Positions 12,101 to 20,081 are shown, numbered from the stretch's first letter. The stretch is DNA of 64,000 nt from Holophagae bacterium (GCA_030429565.1 JAUIFE010000036.1:1-64000); one strand, 5' to 3'. The notes: generated by a model from the letters alone, not told the origin. Program-made: numbers and translations.

Positions 12101-12828
12101 GACGACCCCATCCAGGTGTCACTCCCGCTTGCGTGGACAGCCTGAGGACCTGGATAAACGACGGTCCCGACAACTAAGTCGTCCAACTGACCGTAATCCG
12201 TCGTCTTTGAAAGGACCACTTCATAGGTTACCCCGGTTTTAAGTGGGGTCCGGGGAACATAGTAATTGCCCCGGGCCCGTTCGCGCCAATCCGGTTCAAG
12301 CCAAACGCCGGCGGGGTCGCGGAAACCGAAAGCGTAAACACCGCTCTGGGCGGTGGAGGAGGGCTTCGGTCTGAATTTCGGTTGCGCCGAAGTCAAGGTG
12401 CCCATCGGCGTAACGGATAGGTCGGAAGGATAGGGCTGGGGCGCGTCGCCGTTCCAAACAAAGGTCAGTTCAGCGGCTTGCTCGGAATAACCGCCGCCGT
12501 CGGTGTAACTATAAACCAAAAATTGGTAAATGCGGCCTTCCAAAAGGCCGATATCGCGGGGAATCGAAAAACGTTTAACGTTATTGGGAACGTAGTCCTC
12601 GGGTGGAAAATAAATATATTCCCCGCTGGCGAGGTCACGCAAACTCCACACGTATTTGTAACAACGCGTTTGATCGATACTCGTGCACGCCGGTCCATCC
12701 CAACGAATGCTGCGACTGGTCAAATGGAAAGGATCGACCCGGACGTTTTCGGGTTTGGCGGGAGGATCAGCGCCAACCAGCGGCGTGAGGGCCGAAAAAA
12801 TCAGAAATAACATCATTAAACGGTTCAT
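3151..12828 (-). CDS. Secreted RHS/YD-repeat polymorphic toxin with LamG, HINT and variable tip
   Basis: A 3225-residue protein. The ATG at 12828 is chosen because AGGTG lies six bases upstream; a GTG three codons earlier has no such site. It begins with a signal peptide (MNRLMMLFLIFSALTPLVGA) and an Fn3-like segment. Long beta-rich stretches follow, then YD repeats from about residue 1800 to 2450, a LamG/concanavalin-like domain (about 2505-2715), the RHS core (LTYMNGRWYASEFGRFLQVD ... NDPSGLY, about 2770-2830), a pretoxin HINT domain (CFVAGTLVWGENG ... DYHSYFV, about 2950-3085) and a C-terminal tip of about 135 residues. In this class the YD repeats form a cocoon and HINT is an autoprocessing domain that frees the toxin. 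The tip (VVRGGTNLPGQF, HGQVGHTTVGEIRKAGGEV, LFNPTIKNPN) recalls a recurring polymorphic-toxin C-terminus, but I cannot assign its activity. Confidence 0.9.
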   Translation of the reverse strand: MNRLMMLFLIFSALTPLVGADPPAKPENVRVDPFHLTSRSIRWDGPACTSIDQTRCYKYVWSLRDLASGEYIYFPPEDYVPNNVKRFSIPRDIGLLEGRIYQFLVYSYTDGGGYSEQAAELTFVWNGDAPQPYPSDLSVTPMGTLTSAQPKFRPKPSSTAQSGVYAFGFRDPAGVWLEPDWRERARGNYYVPRTPLKTGVTYEVVLSKTTDYGQLDDLVVGTVVYPGPQAVHASGSDTWMGSSNSHLIAEWTFTTPLNHNPLSMWDLRFGFFDRDGRNFDGYQWNHNKDTADQMFTVILDQGYAPKRFYEYTGDGKHEVRLYQRAPSTVGKDYFNFWEGARNQITAQIRVANSDILHQTVVPLSPKTVVASPSKLDIDGLTRVQFSVDLDHAALNNQDVNWLWRDADSGEYWDGRAWLAADDQPPWQPVRAGGQVKQSYWPRTQLNLDSQNRLAMSYQLDRYAETFFNGRGHRRLQLVFATSTQEEIGGPVSAELTLFNRGQALNGRLVVEAWGVKSLDETFAGIVLTNAQRLPDAGSIHLDQSGLSGVAAGMDNRALVFRLYAQTAAGMNVMATSEPLPLQHLIHDGGAAGLQLLQSRVNAALTSLLEADGNAALYQRPFETPYHLAVFLTDQNGGDATRRQRLRPLPLAGPTNFAIYLAGQSLRLLDRESDDAILAQGTPLHMRIMPEQQPIGFSTQQTPQASPKALAFPAAKRWRAAVNSGDVIQARLLNPGVPLFHHHWQLFTREEGKPDSEILLDSVSGSDRFALSGDYLEGVEYRLQLDAVDRFGMPVAFDQVFGSIRDLSNQNLWLRWGSRHSDDDYFSVAAGENKQVSSQYYGSYLHNFRLVTQGVNRDDGQMTSLIPGTRIRFELTHEMPNGQENSKPVNVGTIIGDPYQTPRCEDPTGNPPNPNAPYPVVLEGFVITDSWTGKTFDYADTRLQINHAEGGNCEWQEVVYPENGNFTVENLPFTWYYNSAALTDFIFDGLTQFDSEIYRNFNDWTIGFTIERNDSSEVSISGNRPLADYLNQTGQSLTHGGTLTISARDLHPYASAGGSDDPDAPLTRWRHELMRHGLLDLTMLPGTEQPVRAFINIYRNPPGGGETQWLVRSMNAHAGGISIEFKPGLPPERNGVTSLAYYGHTPNTLQIQPDRPRLVTLRQYLDVNSDLTGARVQWDAFQWRWTSAQGSWNGQDWQGGSTWFPIANGSGPFANARVSYLREQNQIQLEWTVNTEQFPPAFWPPNQTNLPVSWEVAYRPDDLPEVLPSNPEAVATIPFVLDRGSVDGIVSPNQLNSGTDKINPLGPLESGLSDALRDSLQLAFAPEPVNLEAGNPYGGERHWWALAGQTLPDHVFDQNPLDFNQSGLYALLSVPFDQIDDAPAVQAFLVPYPDHHHNQMAWAAETLAVTELDKNQANVWQRRGHVFFRYTQAAASTRKVFQVVVFVKASTIRRSPLATTFPEHFQETSLTALFAGANPVWGDSTTHNRLVNISYPDPANPENRLVSVKFVDLNGRLQETRSMTTLAPAELGNQIAVDHIALYDALGRPQKVGKPFYTQGGAIPSAGRAPQALVQVSHPNQSFALGTQFWQNSDHIVGDKNYPYAEFKYGNDDSRSDLAAVIPIGSQARNSADPLRYARTHRFVLSVHPNSGIAGASVNINTPGPMFLDLPDVGEHLLPVLSAATQAPTLAAGGGAKMLQQGDLAETYFENGSVNFSQQSDVQAAVMPTFGLQGVVEIDADGYVRVTLTGSNNRLIASINNPAPALLQAWGFAVERDGNPTHFDNNVIHLPSSYWARWTSDATQPAIATEANDLNQAVYHQYDAIGRATNSWPPNALKLTVSAQGGCSLAPVSPEAINQTKRFVYDAKNRLVQTLHPDKADTVYLRDRHGRIRFETLNGHPYFWEETAYDDHGRSVGRRTVFISVLFKTMRAQGQATIDNLGDALPDRGFLSHFGTYQVIPIEGSRTDYYFDSYESANQQPLLIDVPAQEIVSKVAHYLPTLAELEAAYPFEGANFRFGDPSGKLVAVRSIHSLEHLYYDRKGRLVCRVHILRDLLEPQVTWFQYDAADKLVKTYNQTQNIGTAYVYDVFDRIVATWDLNPVSERLLVHVAFRADAAGTPGETTTAVAALGPLVDEQATLTLEGPARNLLRQRFSVTGHVIETTAGDRGTEITTDYSYDLRDWQTAQRTTVNQVPVFDLALDYDGAGGLVTSQSRVPRRYTNLITHRHETYHLTRQGENLQAQTLQHQYAYDGLSQLTSAHSYWNEWLENHYGYDRNGNRIFEERVRQFTAQDQTRYSAYYQHDISEAGNQLQQIRQSGNDPYAQVNLNYNYGGEVLKIERRRVADSETADVTQILVGDVIPGFNLPRTITTTLSDSEAAHHDGRFPAVEAHFRYDQGGNRIWRKTIQNGQETVSFFLPNGYENATEFDGWGRAKRGYLFVGSNRLGYKSKHHTGIYIKDQLDTTKLVAALYRVAPDESPSNRAEPSGESGEDEPPASDDEDPDGPLVALSFNSSLQNSGTLTDGSPVGPINYVSRSGDQALWLDSGEIVNIPDHAGAAALADQFTVSAWIYDSDIDDGHEDYGTIVAVGTQRSIRYNPLHFYIDGNKSIVLRLGGGADGWQFFGGFPRLPHATWVHVAATYDGSHVRLYQNGVALGEPQAVTLPALYPAQQIAVGDWVDYNGYRWEGGLDEVRLYSRALTAGDITGLYQASLPDSLDAWAALVPQSRRPVTSAAAKEAVAALLVVQHSDSDPYGISLRQEQGLLAAGEIEPHQFTGQEREPELGLTYMNGRWYASEFGRFLQVDPMDQFWNSYSYVGNNPINRNDPSGLYTAQEEAVMLATQAFRNGDEVAGYFWMGVAGFASTTDNVSKVFDHHFISQRDDVDGWTYAGALTEVADVIPVGRIAKGIKSFFGIGKAAKAADTANDLKGSIAKLDDVSSEVKGFVEQAKRSGCFVAGTLVWGENGMVPIEEVRVGDKVWSRSDSTGLLALKTIEQTFIYKGKETYLLHLEGINGQQVVAATGNHPFWSEPGRWTELDQLVVGSRVWTESGWQTVIAIEKQPGSRTVYNFTVADYHSYFVGSDKAWVHNTNCNKIAEESSDAVENAIKGKGKGQPRLPDDAQVVRGGTNLPGQFEKGSGVVKTADGRLINVSTQSAPGKSVEELSTDLIHGQVGHTTVGEIRKAGGEVTSTPTRKNKDHADVDGLDAQTLSDLFNPTIKNPNKVKK

Positions 12829-12898
12829 AAAGGTCACCTTTTAATTGGGCGTCGGCACCAGTGTGCCGGCTGTGGAAAACGTTTTTCCTGAGGGACAA

Positions 12899-12933
12899 TT
12901 AAAAAAAGCGCGCGGGCGCGTTCGTCGCCCGCG
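12899..12933 (-). terminator. Rho-independent terminator between the two YD-repeat genes
   Basis: On the minus strand CGCGGGCG (12933-12926) pairs with CGCCCGCG (12918-12911), followed shortly by seven T residues (12907-12901) and AATT. It lies 41 bases after the stop of the upstream YD-repeat gene and 70 bases before the RHS toxin start. It would end most transcripts of the first gene. Confidence 0.8.
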
Positions 12934-12973
12934 ATGCGTGTGTCACAAGAGTTGCACCAAGCGCAGTCAGGCC

Positions 12974-15900
12974 TTATTGGCCGGCCAGTCGCTTGTAAGG
13001 CAAACGGTGGTGTTCCGTGGTCAAGTGGCCGTCGGTGTCGTACACGCGAAACAATTCACCGATGCGATTGAACTGGTAGCGCGTGGTATTGCCGGAAGCA
13101 TCGGTCATCGCTGCAACCTGATGGTGGATCGGGTCGTAGGCGAAGTGGCTGACCGAACCCTGCAACAGGCCGTTCTCGCCGGCAGCCGGGTAAATCGCAA
13201 CCGCATCGATCAGGGTGCCCGCGTCGCCGAGACGCAGGTTTCCGAAAGCGTTGTGGGCCAACTTCAACTTAACGAAATACCAGTCGCCTTGAGCTTTTGA
13301 GACCCACAGCGTGTCCTGGCGATGAACCGGATTGGTCGCAGCCAGCGGCACGGTGGTCGTACCACCACCGTGCTGAACGGTGATTTGGGTCGCGCCAACT
13401 TTGCGCACGAAAAAGCTGAGCCAGAAGTGACTTCGCGTCCGCGTTTGTCCATTTTTCATTTCCTCCGCAGCGCTGGGTCGGAAGGTCACGGTTACTTGGC
13501 CGCGCGCGGCGGCTTCGCCGGTATAGGCATAGTTGAGGCGCGTGCGGTAGGCTTCCGGCGACAAGGGTTCGCCGACGGCGGCGGGAACCCGACTCAGGCT
13601 GTAGCCAAGGTTGGCTTGGTAGGTCGGTGGGTAGACTTGGTTCGGATCGCTCGCCAGGTAGTCGAACCCTTCATAGTAGATCTGGTCCAGGCGGCCACCG
13701 GCAAAGGAGGCGATGACCTGCTGACCGGTCGGCTCGTAAACTTTGCTAAGGTAACCACTCACGCGGTTGCGTTCCTCAACGGGCACCCCGAAGCGGTTGT
13801 AAGCCGTGATCTGGTTGGCGATTTCCCAGACACCTTCCTGGTCGTCGCGGTAACTGTCGGCCAAAGGGGTGGTGTCGCCGAGGTTCGGCAGAGTCCAATG
13901 GGCCGAGCGACGCGTCGCCGCTTCATTGCCGCGATAGTTCAGCACCCCACTTTGTACCCAACGGTTGTCGTTGCCGGGAACCTGGTTTTTGTGCCAGTGA
14001 ACGGCCGAAGCACCGCGAATTTGGGTGTCGCTGTGATTGAGAACCCGCAGCCAATCACCGGGGATGGCGGCGTTAAACTGAGTTTTACTGCGAGCCCACA
14101 ACTGGTAACCGGATTGCGTCAGCATGTTTTGCTGTTTCATACCGTCGGCCACACCCTGCGGGTCCCAAATCTCGTGGGCCGGAACCTGCCATTGGTATTC
14201 GTAAATGGGTTGGCGCCCGGAGCCCAGAGATTTGACCATGGTGATCGATTCCAGGCCGGTGGAGAAATCCAAGGCGGCAGTGTATTTTTCCTGGTAGTGG
14301 TACAGTTGGTTTTCACCGGCTTGGGGGTAAAACTCAGTGACGGTTTTGAGGTTGTGGAAACTGTTCCAAATTTCGTCCTGGAGCAAGGCTTTGACCCCAA
14401 AGTGATAGCCGTCGCCGTCGCGGCGACCGATGAGCATCGCCGCGTTTTTCTCAACATAGGCACCCGGCATGAGCGGATCCAGGCTGCCGACCTGCTGATT
14501 GGCAAAGAAATCTTGTTCGACCAGCGTGTTGTCTTCACCGCGATAAAAACGGCGCAGAGGCAAACCGCCGCGTTCAGGATCGTAGGCGGCTTGGTAGTAA
14601 CGGGTTGTGCGGCTGACTAAGTTGTGGGCGTCGTCGAGACGTTCCTCACGTGCCAACAAGCCAATCAAACCACTGTTGTTCACCACCCTCGAGCGGACCT
14701 GGTAATCCAACTCGAAGCGCAGGGGCCGGGCCAGGTTGTAAGCTGCCGCTTTCCAAGGAAGGTCGTTTTGAACACGGGTTTCAAAGCGCAGAAATTGGGT
14801 GTTGGGATTGCCTTGACCCCAGGTAAAACCGGCGGACGGCCGGTAGGGCGCTTCGTCGGGATAGGCGCGTACCGTTTGCGTGAACGCACCGACCGCCACC
14901 CTTGCGTCGCGTGCCGTGTGGTGCGTGTAGCGCGTATAGCCACTTTGGCGGCCGCCGCTAACCATTTGCGTGGTCACCGAGCCGTAGGTTACTTCGGCAC
15001 CGGCCATGTTTAGGTAGGGATACGCTTCACTGCGCACGATGCGCCGGTCGCCGCCGATACCGTGAATGTACTTGTCGGGATCGGCAAAAATCACACCGCT
15101 GTCCAAACCGTTGGCCGGATCGGTGTAATCGTAGCTCACCGTGGTGACATAGTCGTCGCCGAATACCGCCGCATTTTGGCGCGCTTCTGTGATCAAACGT
15201 TTCACCCGCAAACCACCGGCAATTTCACCAATGAACACTTCACCGCCCAAGGCGGGTGTGCGGTTGCTGGTGTAATCCGTTTCGTGCGGGACCACCACCG
15301 CCGGCAGTGGACCCGCTTGGTCGGGATCAAAAGCCTCGCCTGGCACACCGTAAATCTTGAAGTTCACGAGGTCGCCCGGGTCCATGTCGATTTCGTGCCA
15401 TATCCAGGTCGCCAGCTCGCGAACCGCTGGGTGACCGGCTTCGTAAACATCTGGACCCATACCAGTTTGCACAATCGGCAACGACAGTTCGTTGTTAAAG
15501 CGCGTCATGGCGGGAATGATGAAACGATGTTGGTTGGCATTGCTGTTGGTGCCGGTCCCACTTTCGGCACAATTGCCCGCTAGATCGATAAAGGGACAAT
15601 CGTCGCGCGATTCACCTTCCGCAACCACCATGACTTGGTAGGGCCAAACCGAGAAGTCACCAGCACCCGGTTGAGCCCAGGTAAGCTCGCGCAACAACTG
15701 GTAAATGGTGTTGAGCGGGACAGGTTTTCCGTCGGCTTGTTTATAGGGACTGGCGCCGCCTGCACCGCGTTCAAAGGACGCGAGCACCGGACCGAAATCT
15801 TGGCGGTTAAGGTCGAGCAAGCGATTCACCGCGGCGCGGTCTTGAACCCAGGCATAGCGGTCGCGTTCGTAATCGACCGTGATTTTGGTGCCGACCGGGG

Positions 15901-18900
15901 TGGTGATACTTTTCAAACTATCGGCGGCTTGAATCGGCGCACCTTGGGGGTCCAAGGTATTAAGTGGACGGTTGTCGACCACGGAAGCATAGGTCTTGGA
16001 CTGCAAAGACGGGAAACCCCAAGGATCTTTGCGGTAGTGTTCGCGCGCCGTGGTCGTGGACGGGTCGTCGTAGTATTCGAACAGGTATGGGTGGCTCATC
16101 GCTTGTTGGCTGTAAGCGGCTTGGAAATCCACGCTTTTGAGGGTTAATTTGCCAAGAGTTCGCGCCGTTCCCTCATTGGCCACGTTTTGGTAACCACGGG
16201 CAAGCTGGTAATCGTGGGCAAAGGAAACGCGGCTGATATGACGACCCTGCAAGGTGTTTTGCGCAAATTGCGTTAGGCTGGGTAGCGATTGAATGCTGCC
16301 GAGATTGCCGGCGTCGATCACGGCGTTGGTTTCATTGTCGCGGCGGAACAAGGCAATCGCCTTGAGGCGAACCGATCCGTTAAAGGTAATACCCGACAGA
16401 TTGCCGCGCGCCTTCACTATCATGGCGTTAAAGACACCGTGGCGGTTTTGGGTCAAAATCGGCAGTGGCCGTGCTTGATCCAAGTCGACCTGGAAAACGT
16501 CGTGGTGCCCGTAGTTCCAGTTACCCAGATAGGTCAAGCTATCGCTGAAGGCGGTTAAATCGGCCCCCGATGAACCCGAGCCGGCACCCACCATGCTAAC
16601 CGTATAACTTTGGTTTTGGCTGAGGCCCAGTTTTTCGGCGGTGCCTGCCGGGAACATCACCAAGTAGTGCTGGGGATTGGGCACGTTGTTGTTTAAATTC
16701 CCACCAAAGCGCGCATAAAAAGCTTGGCGCAGGGTTTCGTCTTGAATCATGGCCGTGGCACTGCGGAAGTGGTGACCTGCCAAATAAACCAGTTGGTCGC
16801 GTTTAATGTAGTTTTCGGTCCACATCTGGGCGCTGTTGGCCGCCGACGCGGTTTTGCCGGCAACCAGGTCGGTATTGACCACGCCGGAAAGATTGTCGCG
16901 GCGCGCGTAGTCGTGCTCAAACACGGCCAGGTGCGTGCGGGTTTTGGCATATTTGAGGTGGTAGAAATCCTTCACGCCTTCGCTGCGCTCAAAGTGAAAA
17001 TTGTCGGTGTAGGCGCTGCGACCCACCAACGCATAAGGCGTATCGCCGTTAGGACCGTCGTTTTTGGGGTACGGGGTTTTCCAATGGTAGGAAGGGTTGG
17101 TCAAGCTGTAGTGAAAGGTGATGTATTCACCGACATCCTCGGGCCCGTAGTGACCCACAGGGGCGCGGTCAACGAAGTCAGGCGAGGTCACGGCCGCTAA
17201 ATGCCAGGCATAGGCGTAAGCCTCTTCCTTGATTTCTTTTTGCGACATTTCCTCATCGCTGCTGTTGACGTTTTTGGTATGGCGGCTGTATTTCGTTTCA
17301 CTCAAGTTATTGGGACGGGCACCCGCCGTCACGATGCCGTTCTGGTCTTGAAGCAGGCCGAACACGTAAATCATGCCGTCTGCTTTGCGCACCGTGATGC
17401 GTGCGATTTTGCCGTCCTCATCCAGTTCGTAACGCATGCGCGTGCCGCGGTTCCTGGTCGCAAACCGTTTATTGCGTGGATCGGTCGGCAAGGTTCCGGC
17501 CGCGTCGCCATAGAATGGCTGATCCATTATTAAGCCGGGATCGCTGAGCATGACCATGTTGTCCTGCAGGTTTTCGGCCCAATCGCTGCTCTGGAAAAAG
17601 GTTTGAAAATCAGTGTCCCAATTCAATTCACCGGTTTCCATCAAACGATAGAGCGTGCGGTAGGGATTGAAAAACCATTTGCCGTCCTCAACCCGCACCG
17701 CGCTGGTGCTGTCGGAAAAGGACATAAAACCGCGCTGCTGGTGAACCGGTTTAGCCATGCCGGCCAAACCTTGGGCCGCGACGTTGTAACCGTCGAAACT
17801 TCCGGTGATGTAGTCGGCACTGTAGACGCTGTTGTGCGCCTTTGCATCGCGGTCATCTTCGCTTTCAGGCGTAGTTGTGTAGGCCTGTTCGAAATCCTGG
17901 TGATGGCTGTCGAGCGCGATACCGACATGACTGAAAGGCACATTGTTCGAAAAAATCGAGCTGCCGCGGGTGCGGCGTTGATAGGTTTGATTGAGGTCGT
18001 AACTGTCGATTCGGGTTTGGAAGGCCTGCTTCTGGGCTTCGGTCGTATCGGCATCCTCGGCCACACCGGTCGTTAAATTGGCGAAGTCCAACCGACGCCG
18101 CTCAACATTAACGTCACTTTCACCAATTTTGTCGAGGTGGATGTAACCCCAGGCTTCGTTGGTGTCGGTACGACTGCTTTTGGTACGGCCCCACCCGAAA
18201 TTGAAAATCCCGATATTCACCGAGGCCTGCGAGCTTTCGGTTCGCATTGAACCAAAGCGCTGGGTGTTGGTAGAAAGGGTCGCGCTCGGCATGGCGCTGC
18301 TGGAGTAACCAACCTGACCACTGGAGTCAATCGAAATTTGGCTGCCTTCAGCGGCGGCATAACTGGCCGAAGCTGAAAAATCACCGCTGGAATCATAACC
18401 CAGGCGACCACCAAAGCCTTGTGCGCTTCCAGAGATACCGACATTGGCGCCAAAGCCGGTTTTGTTGTGGTAGCGCAAACCTGCCGAAGCACCACCGCTG
18501 TATGCGTAACCAACCGATCCGCCGAAACCACCGTGGTTATCCCAGTTGACACCAATGTTAAAGCCCTGGTAACCCAAACCCACCGAATAATTGTAAATGG
18601 AGGGATAACTTTCAATGCTGGTAATTCTCGCACCGCGATAATCGTCGGGAAAGGATCGGACAAAACGAGAAACACTACCTGCTTGCAGGTTCCAACCCAG
18701 ACCAACCCAGGTGGCTTCCTGACCGTGGAGCACGCCCGCTTTATAGCTCAGCGCGAAGGGGTAGTTCCCACCAGGGGCGCCCGGCACCGCCATCACCGGA
18801 ACGGCATAGGTGAAATCGCCGCTTGAGAGGTTCACCAAATCGGTGATGTCAACCGGCTCAAAGGACGTGACTTCCGGGGCGGTCGCGCCGCTTGTCTGCC

Positions 18901-18961
18901 CGTAGGCATAAGCGGCAAACAAAAGAAGGGAGAGGGAAAACCAATTCCGGCATTGCTGCAT
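12974..18961 (-). CDS. Secreted giant YD-repeat protein with SpvB/TcB-like N-terminus
   Basis: A 1995-residue protein. The ATG at 18961 is preceded by GGAG seven bases upstream and opens a signal peptide (MQQCRNWFSLSLLLFAAYAY). After cleavage the sequence (DLVNLSSGDFTYAVPVMAVP, then ALSYKAGV and ATWVGLGWNLQAGS) matches the opening of SpvB/TcB and RHS-type proteins. A Gly/Ser-rich beta-repeat stretch lies at about 120-230 (GLGYQGFNIGVNWD, GGFGGSVGYAYSGG). A large beta-rich body follows, and only the last part has YD-like units (YDPIHHQVAAMTDASGNTTR, YQFNRIGELFRVYDTDGHLT). It has no RHS core and no toxin tip. It sits directly upstream of the RHS toxin on the same strand, so it may be a partner or scaffold; that role is inference. 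Confidence 0.85.
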   Translation of the reverse strand: MQQCRNWFSLSLLLFAAYAYGQTSGATAPEVTSFEPVDITDLVNLSSGDFTYAVPVMAVPGAPGGNYPFALSYKAGVLHGQEATWVGLGWNLQAGSVSRFVRSFPDDYRGARITSIESYPSIYNYSVGLGYQGFNIGVNWDNHGGFGGSVGYAYSGGASAGLRYHNKTGFGANVGISGSAQGFGGRLGYDSSGDFSASASYAAAEGSQISIDSSGQVGYSSSAMPSATLSTNTQRFGSMRTESSQASVNIGIFNFGWGRTKSSRTDTNEAWGYIHLDKIGESDVNVERRRLDFANLTTGVAEDADTTEAQKQAFQTRIDSYDLNQTYQRRTRGSSIFSNNVPFSHVGIALDSHHQDFEQAYTTTPESEDDRDAKAHNSVYSADYITGSFDGYNVAAQGLAGMAKPVHQQRGFMSFSDSTSAVRVEDGKWFFNPYRTLYRLMETGELNWDTDFQTFFQSSDWAENLQDNMVMLSDPGLIMDQPFYGDAAGTLPTDPRNKRFATRNRGTRMRYELDEDGKIARITVRKADGMIYVFGLLQDQNGIVTAGARPNNLSETKYSRHTKNVNSSDEEMSQKEIKEEAYAYAWHLAAVTSPDFVDRAPVGHYGPEDVGEYITFHYSLTNPSYHWKTPYPKNDGPNGDTPYALVGRSAYTDNFHFERSEGVKDFYHLKYAKTRTHLAVFEHDYARRDNLSGVVNTDLVAGKTASAANSAQMWTENYIKRDQLVYLAGHHFRSATAMIQDETLRQAFYARFGGNLNNNVPNPQHYLVMFPAGTAEKLGLSQNQSYTVSMVGAGSGSSGADLTAFSDSLTYLGNWNYGHHDVFQVDLDQARPLPILTQNRHGVFNAMIVKARGNLSGITFNGSVRLKAIALFRRDNETNAVIDAGNLGSIQSLPSLTQFAQNTLQGRHISRVSFAHDYQLARGYQNVANEGTARTLGKLTLKSVDFQAAYSQQAMSHPYLFEYYDDPSTTTAREHYRKDPWGFPSLQSKTYASVVDNRPLNTLDPQGAPIQAADSLKSITTPVGTKITVDYERDRYAWVQDRAAVNRLLDLNRQDFGPVLASFERGAGGASPYKQADGKPVPLNTIYQLLRELTWAQPGAGDFSVWPYQVMVVAEGESRDDCPFIDLAGNCAESGTGTNSNANQHRFIIPAMTRFNNELSLPIVQTGMGPDVYEAGHPAVRELATWIWHEIDMDPGDLVNFKIYGVPGEAFDPDQAGPLPAVVVPHETDYTSNRTPALGGEVFIGEIAGGLRVKRLITEARQNAAVFGDDYVTTVSYDYTDPANGLDSGVIFADPDKYIHGIGGDRRIVRSEAYPYLNMAGAEVTYGSVTTQMVSGGRQSGYTRYTHHTARDARVAVGAFTQTVRAYPDEAPYRPSAGFTWGQGNPNTQFLRFETRVQNDLPWKAAAYNLARPLRFELDYQVRSRVVNNSGLIGLLAREERLDDAHNLVSRTTRYYQAAYDPERGGLPLRRFYRGEDNTLVEQDFFANQQVGSLDPLMPGAYVEKNAAMLIGRRDGDGYHFGVKALLQDEIWNSFHNLKTVTEFYPQAGENQLYHYQEKYTAALDFSTGLESITMVKSLGSGRQPIYEYQWQVPAHEIWDPQGVADGMKQQNMLTQSGYQLWARSKTQFNAAIPGDWLRVLNHSDTQIRGASAVHWHKNQVPGNDNRWVQSGVLNYRGNEAATRRSAHWTLPNLGDTTPLADSYRDDQEGVWEIANQITAYNRFGVPVEERNRVSGYLSKVYEPTGQQVIASFAGGRLDQIYYEGFDYLASDPNQVYPPTYQANLGYSLSRVPAAVGEPLSPEAYRTRLNYAYTGEAAARGQVTVTFRPSAAEEMKNGQTRTRSHFWLSFFVRKVGATQITVQHGGGTTTVPLAATNPVHRQDTLWVSKAQGDWYFVKLKLAHNAFGNLRLGDAGTLIDAVAIYPAAGENGLLQGSVSHFAYDPIHHQVAAMTDASGNTTRYQFNRIGELFRVYDTDGHLTTEHHRLPYKRLAGQ

Positions 18962-19505
18962 AAAAGGACTCCAAACATGGTTCATGGTTACGTGAGGGGT
19001 TGGTGAACACAGCGGTGCGGCGGCAAGCGGCACACCGCCGGCCAAGGCGGAACAGCCCGAACAGCGGCGGGCCAAATGTCGTCAAGAACCGGCTCTTAGA
19101 ACCCTCTAAGGACCTCAATTACTTGAAAAATTCACCATTCATGCGATCAAAATGACCGCTACTGTTAAAAAATCAAGCCAGTTACACTTCTAAAAACTTC
19201 AATTAACAAATATCTCTTAAACTCAAAAGGAAAATTTAACGCCCATAGTCGACAAAATGACGTCACCAAAGCGTCTTTGAATTTTAAGAGGCATTTTTTG
19301 TTATTTCAATTGTTTTTTTATAAATCTCTGCTTTTTAGCGCCTGATCCCTCGAGAGCGACGCCCTTAACTAGGAACGCGTTTTTTTCGTTAAATTCCGCA
19401 GCCGTTTTTCTCTAAAAGAAAAGAAAACGCCCAATTCACTTGTTTTGTATGCCTTAAGGTGACGACTTGGTTCGCACCAAGCAGATTGCCCGCCGCCCTT
19501 GTTCT
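18962..19505. other. AT-rich upstream region of the YD-repeat island
   Basis: No gene seen. The stretch 19130-19450 is rich in A/T runs, unlike the flanking coding DNA. It presumably holds the promoter of the minus-strand gene at 18961, but I cannot pick a convincing -35/-10 pair. Its right border is the left end of the decayed IS3-like element. Confidence 0.5.
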
Positions 19506-20081
19506 TGTGATGCCCTCGCTGGAACCGGCGTCAGCTCGAATACCCACTGGGGATGGCCTCAGTGACTAAAAAACCCAGGAAACAATTTACCCTCGCCGAG
19601 AAGATTAAAATTCTAAAAAAGCACCTCGTCGATCACCTCCCCGTGTCGGAAGTCTTCAACCAGTTTCCGATCGAACCGAGTTGTTCTATAAGTGGCAACA
19701 ACTTCTATTCGAAAACGGAAGCTAGGCCTTTGAGCGCACCAAAAAACCTCATCAGGAATCGGCTGATCAGCAAAAAATTCAGGACCTTGAGGCCCGCTTG
19801 GTTCAAAAGGACAGCATGATTTCGGAGGCAACTCGCAAGACCGTCGTCCTCAATGATGAGGATGCGGTCAAAAATTTGGACACGCAAGTTACCCATTACA
19901 ACAATCATCGGCACATGCGGCTCTGCAGTATGTAACACCACGCCATATGCTGGAGGGCGCGGCACAACAAGTATGGGATCGTCGGGGCAAAATGCTCGCG
20001 GAGTCTCGCCGACGCAGGCGAACCCCAAGGGAATCCACCAGACAAGCAGTCGGCTATAATTTCATAAAAGATCGACCTTGA
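19506..20081 (+). mobile_element. Decayed, internally deleted IS3-like element
   Basis: The element starts at TGTGATGCCC (19506), the same end as near position 125. An orfA begins at GTG 19562 (TKKPRKQFTLAEKIKILKKH). It shifts frame near 19675 and continues as FYKWQQLLFENGS, then an in-frame TAG, then AFERTKKPHQESADQQKIQD and LEARLVQKDSMISEATRK. Near 19860 the sequence jumps to an OrfB C-terminus: VTHYNNHR, a frameshift, then HAALQYVTPRHMLEGAAQQV and RGKMLAESRRRRR, ending at TGA 20081. The catalytic DDE core is missing. The element is therefore a deletion derivative with at least two frameshifts and a stop. No right inverted repeat was recognised. Confidence 0.85.
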
